Shown here: piece by piece, positions 1-4,280 of the stretch
How the letters are laid out: every line of letters starts with the position of its first letter
Numbering within the stretch: the first letter of the stretch is position 1
Assembly (NCBI GenBank): GCA_009726075.1
Contig: WLND01000143.1
Coordinates: 1 to 5,422 of the forward strand
Reading direction: 5' to 3'
DNA length: 5,422 bases
Origin: Actinomycetota bacterium
GTDB lineage: Bacteria; Actinomycetota; Actinomycetes; S36-B12
Translations under genes and position numbers: made by a program
The notes under the pieces: generated by a model
The model's database searches: none
What the model was told of the DNA's origin: nothing
The model's input: the letters and a program-made list of their open reading frames with translations, nothing else

Positions 1-129
1 AGGGCGGTCCATAACGTGCTGAGTAGGAGCATGGCGCTCATCGGGGCGGATATGACAGATGAGGGGAGTGCGCGGGTGGTCGCCGCCCGTGAGTTCATCC
101 GCGCAGCGGGCCTGCCGAACTCGCTCTGA
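1..129 (+). CDS. 3' end of an unrecognised gene
   Basis: The first reading frame is open from the window edge to a TGA at 127-129 and gives 42 residues ending in REFIRAAGLPNSL. The visible part is largely helix-compatible, with many Ala, Arg and Glu residues, and has no membrane segment. I recognise no family from so short a tail; the C-terminus of a cytoplasmic enzyme or regulator would fit equally well. The next gene on the same strand starts 142 bases downstream, beyond a probable regulatory region, so the two need not share a transcript. No clear terminator follows the stop. The reading-frame call rests on the open frame and actinobacterial-looking codon use (GC-rich third positions), so it could still be spurious. 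Confidence 0.5.
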   Translation, partial: RAVHNVLSRSMALIGADMTDEGSARVVAAREFIRAAGLPNSL

Positions 130-185
130 AGGGGCTCGAGCCGCGCAGGAAAGAAGTTCGCTGGCATTTCGAGGCACGCGGATCA

Positions 186-209
186 AAATGTTCTATTTTG
201 GGAACATTT
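186..209. promoter_or_regulatory. AT-rich inverted repeat upstream of the surface-protein gene
   Basis: Perfect 8-bp arms, AAATGTTC (186-193) and GAACATTT (202-209), are separated by 8 bases. The element is conspicuously AT-rich for this genome and lies 61 bases before the start codon at 271, in the spacer after the upstream gene's stop. It could be an operator for a dimeric regulator, or a weak RNA hairpin in the leader. It is not a typical intrinsic terminator because no T-run follows. A possible TATAGG -10-like hexamer lies at 223-228, but its only -35 candidate (TTGGGA, 198-203) is 19 bases away, so I do not call a promoter. Confidence 0.45.
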
Positions 210-225
210 GAACCAGACGTCGTAT

Positions 226-274
226 AGGAGGTGCCTATTGTCGGCGTATGTCTTCTAGGATCCGGCACGGATGA
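226..274 (+). promoter_or_regulatory. Strong Shine-Dalgarno and possible leader peptides before the surface-protein gene
   Basis: AGGAGG at 226-231 is the best ribosome-binding sequence in the region, but it lies 39 bases before the ATG at 271, too far to serve it. It is well placed (6-base gap) for a TTG at 238 that encodes only MSAYVF before a TAG at 256-258. An ATG at 248 encodes MSSRIRHG and stops with the TGA at 272-274, overlapping the main ATG as ATGA, a classic translational-coupling arrangement. The main start has only a weaker AGGA at 257-260, 10 bases away. The sequences are seen directly; translation of either mini-ORF is inference. A transcription start downstream of 231 would make the AGGAGG irrelevant. 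Confidence 0.35.
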
Positions 275-2598
275 GTCATCCCAACTATGAGGCATCGCCT
301 GCCCTGATCGTGACGAAGGGCGTTCGGGGTAAGCATGGACTTGCGGCTTTCGTGGGCAGCGCGCTGGTCTTCGCCAGTCTCGGAGTCGCAGGTGCGCCGC
401 AGGCATCAGCGGATACGTACGCGGATGGCACGAATACATGGACGTACACAACCTCCGGCTCGACGGCTACGATCACCGCGTGTTCACCGTGCGCCGGATC
501 AGTCACGATTCCGTCAAGCATCCTTGTCCCGGGTGTGTCTCCAGCACCAGACACGACCTACACGGTGACAACCGTCGGCTACCGCGCAATTTATGATAAG
601 AGACTCACTTCATTGATCGTGCCGGTGAGCGTCACAGCAATCGGCGAGCAGGCCGTTGCGTACTCGGACCTCACATCAGTTTCGTTCGCGGGGCCGGTGA
701 GTGGTCTCCTGACGCTTGGGAAAGAAGCGTTTGTCGGTGCCCGACTCACCTCAGTCAGCATTCCGAACAGCGTGACGTCTGTTGGCGAAGGGGCTTTCAA
801 GGATGCCAATTCTCTGGCGTCGGTCACCCTCGGATCTAGTGTGGCGTCGATCGGCAAAAGTGCCTTTCAAAGCACGGCAATCACCTCGATCGTGATCCCC
901 GATTCGATGAGATCAATTGGAGATCTGGCCTTTGCTTTCGACTCGTCGCTGACCTCATTGTCCCTTGGCTCGGGTGTTCTGACATTGGGTGACTACGCCT
1001 TCTATGGCACGAGGATGACGTCGGTGAATGTGCCGACCAGCGTCACCGCGATCGGGAAGGAAGCGTTCTCGACCAATCCGGCACTTGCCTCGGTCACACT
1101 GAACAGTGGCGTGCTTACCATTGGAGAAGCGGCATTCAAGAGTTGCGGCCTTACGTCGATCACGATTCCCGGTACGGTCACGACGCTTGGACCTCAAGCC
1201 TTCATGTCCAACCCCGCCCTTGCCACTGCGACCCTTGGGAGCGGGCTCACGAGCATCGGCGCTTCATCGTTTGCATCGACGGGCCTGACGTCCATCGCCA
1301 TCCCGAACGGCGTGACGTCGGTAGGAGCAAATGCATTCCAGGGCGCATCGAGCCTCGTGTCGGTGACCCTTGGATCGGGCGTGATGTCGCTTGGCAACAT
1401 GGCGTTTGCCTTTGCCACTGCGTTAACCTCAATCACGTTCGCGGGCGCACCTCCGACGATCGGGAGCTCAATCTTCCTATTCGTCCCGGCAACGAAGGTC
1501 CTCATCCCCACGGGCGCCGGATGGCCGGCTCCTCCTACGACATTCGGTGGAATAGCAACGGAATACGTATCTAGCCCGGCACCAACCCCTGTCCCAACGC
1601 CCGCACCAGCACCCGCGCCTGCGGGACTCCCAACGCCGACATCGGCCCCAACGGCGACGATGATTGCCGCACCTGTCGAGGGGCTTATCCCGGTTACCGC
1701 AGCGGGCGGAGGTGCGCTGCCGCCTGAGGGCGTGCGCCCTGGCGGGTCGCTGCTGCTCGTCGGCGGACAGCTCGTGCCTGTGGCAGTTGACCCGGAGCCG
1801 GGCCCTCGTCCGACAGTGATCACCGCGTCGGGGCCGGGCTTCATCGCTTCGTTCGGCGGTCTCGGTGATGACGGCATTCCACTGCCGTTGGGTGCGTCGA
1901 GAGCACTGGTCGTGCAATCGGTGCAGCCGGGCAGGTCAGGTGCCCTGCCCATTGCGCGTGCAACGATGCGGTCCGCGGTCAGGTGGGCGCATGGGGCGAC
2001 CGGCACGGGCGTGACCTCAGTGGCACCGGTCGTTGCGTCGTCCGGCGATGGCTACCTACCGGGCTCGACGATCAGGTTCTACGTCCTGCCCGACATCCTC
2101 ATGGGCGATCTCGTCACCGATGGCACCGGCGCCTTTGATGGCGATGTCCCGGTCCCCGCGGGGATCGCTCCGGGTACCCGGACTTTGCAGATGAACGGGT
2201 ATGCCCCCGACGGTTCGGTGCGCAGCCTGTCGATCGGAATCCTCGTGAAGGGTGCCGGAGTTGTTGCAGTGAAAAAGAAGCGGGCCAGCGTGTTCTTCGC
2301 TCCGATGTCCGCGAAGATCACCGCGCAGGGAATGGCGACGCTGCGCCGACTGGTCACGGCGGCCGGCAGCGATGCGGCAGGGACGCGTGTCGTCGGCTTC
2401 GTCCGCGACACTGGCGCGAATGACAATGACGGCTCGCTCTCGACAGCCCGCGCCGCAGCCGTCAAGGCCGCACTTCGATCCCTCGGGCTACGGGGCCCGA
2501 TCGACGACCGCGGTGATGGGGCGGCGGTTCAGGACGGGCCCGCCGCGCGGCGAGCCACCGTCACTATTCGCTACCGCCGACGATTCGGCAGGAGATAG
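271..2598 (+). CDS. Secreted BspA-type leucine-rich-repeat protein with C-terminal OmpA-like domain
   Basis: This 775-residue protein is predicted to be exported and to sit at or beyond the cell wall. Its N-terminus has basic residues, a hydrophobic core at about 24-41 and a likely signal-peptidase site ASA|DT after residue 47. A short region with a CSPC pair (71-74) precedes about 13 leucine-rich repeats of the LRR_5/BspA kind (112-407; consensus LTSIxIPxxVTSIGxxAF). A Pro/Ala/Thr-rich linker (about 433-463) leads to a Gly/Pro/Val-rich beta-type region that includes GYLPGSTIRFYVLP and TLQMNGYAPDGSVRSLSIG. From about residue 667 an OmpA-like fold follows: VFFAPMSAKIT, then SLSTARAAAV and a final RRATVTIRY. 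In the family this fold binds peptidoglycan, but the usual Asp of the GHTD-type motif is not matched here (GFVRDTG), so wall binding is uncertain. BspA-type repeats usually mediate adhesion; the ligand is unknown. The C-terminus RYRRRFGRR is strongly basic. No LPXTG motif or C-terminal membrane anchor is seen. The ATG at 271 was chosen because it gives a complete signal peptide; GTG at 310 is an alternative. Confidence 0.9.
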   Translation: MSHPNYEASPALIVTKGVRGKHGLAAFVGSALVFASLGVAGAPQASADTYADGTNTWTYTTSGSTATITACSPCAGSVTIPSSILVPGVSPAPDTTYTVTTVGYRAIYDKRLTSLIVPVSVTAIGEQAVAYSDLTSVSFAGPVSGLLTLGKEAFVGARLTSVSIPNSVTSVGEGAFKDANSLASVTLGSSVASIGKSAFQSTAITSIVIPDSMRSIGDLAFAFDSSLTSLSLGSGVLTLGDYAFYGTRMTSVNVPTSVTAIGKEAFSTNPALASVTLNSGVLTIGEAAFKSCGLTSITIPGTVTTLGPQAFMSNPALATATLGSGLTSIGASSFASTGLTSIAIPNGVTSVGANAFQGASSLVSVTLGSGVMSLGNMAFAFATALTSITFAGAPPTIGSSIFLFVPATKVLIPTGAGWPAPPTTFGGIATEYVSSPAPTPVPTPAPAPAPAGLPTPTSAPTATMIAAPVEGLIPVTAAGGGALPPEGVRPGGSLLLVGGQLVPVAVDPEPGPRPTVITASGPGFIASFGGLGDDGIPLPLGASRALVVQSVQPGRSGALPIARATMRSAVRWAHGATGTGVTSVAPVVASSGDGYLPGSTIRFYVLPDILMGDLVTDGTGAFDGDVPVPAGIAPGTRTLQMNGYAPDGSVRSLSIGILVKGAGVVAVKKKRASVFFAPMSAKITAQGMATLRRLVTAAGSDAAGTRVVGFVRDTGANDNDGSLSTARAAAVKAALRSLGLRGPIDDRGDGAAVQDGPAARRATVTIRYRRRFGRR
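604..1491 (+). repeat. Tandem leucine-rich repeats, about 13 units in two alternating types
   Basis: Residues 112-407 of the surface protein divide into about 13 units of 22-23 residues (one of 25). From unit 3 two variants broadly alternate: one with an I-P core (LTSVSIPNSVTSVGEGAF) and one with an L-G-S core (LASVTLGSSVASIGKSAF), giving a higher-order period near 45 residues or 135 bases. Each unit has the hydrophobic LxxVxI strand and the IGxxAF turn typical of LRR_5 solenoids. Units 1, 2 and 13 are more divergent (FAG replaces the usual core in 2 and 13) and look like solenoid ends. Similar DNA units could support slippage or recombination that changes copy number. Confidence 0.8.
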
Positions 2599-2692
2599 GG
2601 CCTGAATCTGGACGATCGCTATTGCGGCTGCGTAACGGCGTTCTGCGAGATTGCCCTGGGGCACTGGGGGTACTCGATGAGGGGCAGTGGGC

Positions 2693-3341
2693 TCAGAGCC
2701 AGGCGGCCAGCGCAGGAGCACCCGAGCCGTCAGCCTCGACGCCCGCGCTGCCGCGATCTGCGAGGTATGCGGGGAGGTCGGCGATCGCACCGGTCACGCG
2801 GATTCTGAGCCGTCAGGCTGGCTGCGCTAGCCGGCGATATCGCTGCAGAGGGCGGCAAGGAAGTCGACGGGTAGGTCGCCGAAGCCGATGCCCGCCTCGA
2901 GGTCAACTCCGTGCACCGTGACCTCGCGAGATCGCATCGACGGAGTCTTGGATGCAGGGACCGTGCGGCCCTGGGCGCTGAGGACTGCTGAATTCCATTG
3001 CGCGGCAGGCAGATTGGCCATCACTTAGGCGAGTTGCGCCGCTGAGCGATTGAACCACTGCGTGATCTGTGCCCCGGCTTCTGGCTTCCTGCGTTGATCT
3101 CGCCATTGCGCTGACCCTGCGATGCGTACATCGGCGTGGGTTCGCCCGTGGCTGCCCAGTGCACAAGGTTGCCGATGGCATCGGCGTTTGCGGACAGGTG
3201 AGCGACGAGGTGCCCCCGAGTCCAGCCCGGCAGCTCGATCTCGGCTGCGAAATTCGTGTCATCGAGACCCTTGAAGGCATTGCTGATGAGAGCCGTCCCC
3301 AGCTGCATCCAGCGGCGCGTCTCGTCGAGGGTTCGCGCCAT
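2693..3341 (-). pseudogene. Decayed mycothiol-dependent maleylpyruvate isomerase
   Basis: The intact enzyme of this family converts maleylpyruvate to fumarylpyruvate in gentisate breakdown, using mycothiol (NagL in Corynebacterium). Here three frames are needed. Frame one (ATG at 3341) gives the metal/thiol-binding DinB-like N-domain: WMQLGTALI, then LPGWTRGHLVAHLSANADAI, then PTPMYASQGQRNGEINAG. Near the GGGG at 3072-3075 the frame breaks. Frame two continues as GAQITQWFNRSAAQLA, then an in-frame TAA (3025-3027), then VMANLPAAQW and GRTVPASKTPSMRSREVTVH, ending at TAG (2827-2829). Frame three resumes as RIRVTGAIADLPAYLADRG and ends PALAAWL with TGA at 2693-2695, matching the family's C-terminal end. 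The middle of the C-terminal domain is missing: only about 20 bases lie between the two blocks. The family assignment is from recognised motifs without alignment. Sequencing error could explain one lesion, but not all of them. The fragment at 2827-3024 might be called as a separate small gene; I read it as part of this relic. Confidence 0.85.
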
Positions 3342-3609
3342 CAGGCGCCATCCATGACGACGAGGTTCTCAAGGCGGACGATCCCGTGGATCTCAGCGAT
3401 GACCATCTCCCTGCCCTCGAACCAGCGCTCCGGCGTGCGTGGCCAACGTCGCCCTGTGCGCCGTTCGCGAAGCTATCGCCGGGGTTGAGCGGCAGTACTG
3501 TCGACGCGGACTCGACGAGCGCCCGTGGGTCGAAGAGTCGGTCACCGACGTTGTCGGACCGCAGCGCCTCGCCGTCGAGGACGTGGCGCGGTGTTGATGT
3601 CGATCGCAG
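3341..3609 (-). pseudogene. 5'-truncated, frameshifted fumarylacetoacetate-hydrolase-family relic (fumarylpyruvate hydrolase-like)
   Basis: Read from 3609 downward, the first frame gives VLDGEALRSDNVGDRLFDP, then ALVESASTVLPLNPGD, which resembles the FAH-family stretch VNGE..Q..NT.DLIF...LV...S....L.PGD. The following GDVIxTGTPAGVG signature is eroded to GDSFANGAQGDVGH. At about 3431-3442 the frame shifts, and the end reads RTPERWFEGREMVIAEIHGI, then VRLENLVVMDGA and a TGA at 3341-3343, matching the family's C-terminal xVEIEGIGxLxN region. The 5' two thirds or so are absent, because the repressor's stop codon lies directly upstream at 3610-3612. The TGA overlaps the ATG of the isomerase relic (TGATG), implying a former operon with coupled translation. 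That neighbour points to fumarylpyruvate hydrolase (NagK-like), the last step of gentisate breakdown to fumarate and pyruvate. Other FAH-family hydrolases cannot be excluded from this fragment alone. Confidence 0.75.
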
Positions 3610-4209
3610 CTACGGTGACAAGCCGCGTAGCAGGGCAGCGAGCATCGCGGAGTAATTGGCGGCGCGATCCTGCGCGAAGTGCACGCCGGCGATCTCCAGG
3701 CTGACCGAGCCGTGGATAGCGCTCCAGATCTGCTGGGCCACCTCGGTTGCCGACGCGGTCGTGAGGTCGCCTGCCGACATCGCGGCCTGCACCCGCTCGA
3801 CGAGAACCTCGAAGGTGCGCTTCGCGGTGCTCTGCGCCTCAGGCGAGAGCTCGAGGAGCATCATCTGCTCGAACATCAGGTGGTAGAGCTGAGGATTCTC
3901 GATGGCGAAGTGCCGGTAGCCGATGCAGCCCTCGGCGAGCCGTCGAACAGGCGTGTCGGCCGGTGGCGGATTGATCGCTCGTTCGAGGGTCTCGAAGCCG
4001 TGGACGAAGAGCGCCTGGAGCAGGCCGTCCTTGCTGCCGAACCGCGAGTAGACGCCCATCGGGGCGACGCCGGCCTTCGACGCGACCGAGCGAACGGTCA
4101 GGGCTGCAATGCCCTCGTGCTCGAGGATCGAGAGTGCCGCCTCGATGAGCGAATCGGTGACGTCAAGGCTCGGGGTGCGAACTCGAGGGCCTTGCGGTGA
4201 CGGAGGCAC
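3610..4209 (-). CDS. TetR/AcrR-family transcriptional repressor with WHG-type C-terminal domain
   Basis: This is a probable ligand-responsive DNA-binding repressor of the divergent efflux gene and of itself. From the GTG at 4209 it has 199 residues plus a TAG stop. The N-terminal three-helix domain starts at about residue 17 (SLIEAALSILEHEGIAALTV), with the helix-turn-helix VRSVASKAGVAPMGVYSRF and the family signature FGSKDGLLQALF. The C-terminal ligand/dimer domain contains YRHFAIENPQLYHLMFEQ and the W...HG..SLE motif (IWSAIHGSVSLEIAG) of the PF13305-type WHG domain. The length is normal for the family. Upstream in-frame ATGs occur at 4230 and 4251, but they have no ribosome-binding site, and 4251 would lie inside the palindrome. 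The GTG at 4209 sits 6 bases after a -10-like TATGCT, as expected for a leaderless actinobacterial mRNA; this start choice is inference. Downstream on the same strand is the gentisate-pathway relic, with no terminator seen between them. Confidence 0.9.
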   Translation of the reverse strand: MPPSPQGPRVRTPSLDVTDSLIEAALSILEHEGIAALTVRSVASKAGVAPMGVYSRFGSKDGLLQALFVHGFETLERAINPPPADTPVRRLAEGCIGYRHFAIENPQLYHLMFEQMMLLELSPEAQSTAKRTFEVLVERVQAAMSAGDLTTASATEVAQQIWSAIHGSVSLEIAGVHFAQDRAANYSAMLAALLRGLSP

Positions 4210-4215
4210 GCAAGT

Positions 4216-4243
4216 AGCATACCGTCCCATAGTTATAGAACAA
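4216..4243 (-). promoter_or_regulatory. Predicted promoter of the TetR-family gene, leaderless
   Basis: On the minus strand, TTGTTC (4243-4238, -35-like) and TATGCT (4221-4216, -10-like) are separated by 16 bases. Transcription would then start at or very near the GTG at 4209. The -35 hexamer falls inside the palindrome at 4232-4254, so a bound repressor would block RNA polymerase. A second possible -10, TATAAC (4237-4232), has no good -35 partner. This is prediction from sequence only. Confidence 0.45.
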
Positions 4244-4254
4244 TGATCCATAAC
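4232..4254. promoter_or_regulatory. Candidate TetR-type operator (23-bp imperfect palindrome)
   Basis: Outer arms GTTAT (4232-4236) and ATAAC (4250-4254) are exact reverse complements. Around the central A at 4243, 9 of 11 symmetric base pairs match. Size and odd symmetry suit a TetR dimer or pair of dimers, and the site lies between the divergent repressor and transporter genes, 27 bases before the transporter ATG at 4281. It overlaps the predicted repressor -35 and probably the transporter promoter, although I see no clear -35/-10 pair on the plus strand (CATAAC at 4249-4254 is the only -10-like hexamer). Confidence 0.65.
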
Positions 4255-4280
4255 GTCGAGCCGAATTGGATGGTGCCCCT

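Noticed and set aside
8..17. TCCATAACGT, identical to 4247-4256 at the operator edge
   Set aside because: It lies inside a coding frame, lacks the second palindrome arm, and a 10-base match is weak evidence for a second operator.
133..142. GGCTCGAGCC palindrome just after the first gene's stop
   Set aside because: It has no loop large enough for a good hairpin and no T-run, so it is not convincing as a terminator. A 10-base palindrome can occur by chance.
1194..2006. 270-codon minus-strand open frame opposite the surface protein
   Set aside because: It is an antisense shadow. The Gly/Ala/Pro-rich product merely mirrors the repeats and linker of the plus-strand gene, with no motifs of its own.
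2652..2689. Small stems (TGCCC/GGGCA and CACTG/CAGTG) between the convergent genes as terminators
   Set aside because: The stems are only 4-5 bp, with tiny or long loops and no U-tract in either direction.
2488..2790. 100-codon minus-strand frame across the convergent gap
   Set aside because: It runs into the well-supported surface-protein coding region and reads the isomerase relic in the wrong frame; the family-like C-terminus is in another frame ending at 2693.
3069..3655. Overlapping plus-strand frames of 139 and 89 codons across the relic region
   Set aside because: The minus strand here shows recognisable FAH and isomerase family sequence. The plus-strand products have no recognisable motif.
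3679..4200. 173-codon plus-strand open frame opposite the TetR-family gene
   Set aside because: The minus strand encodes a complete TetR-family protein with its helix-turn-helix and WHG motifs. The plus-strand product is a charge-rich artefact.
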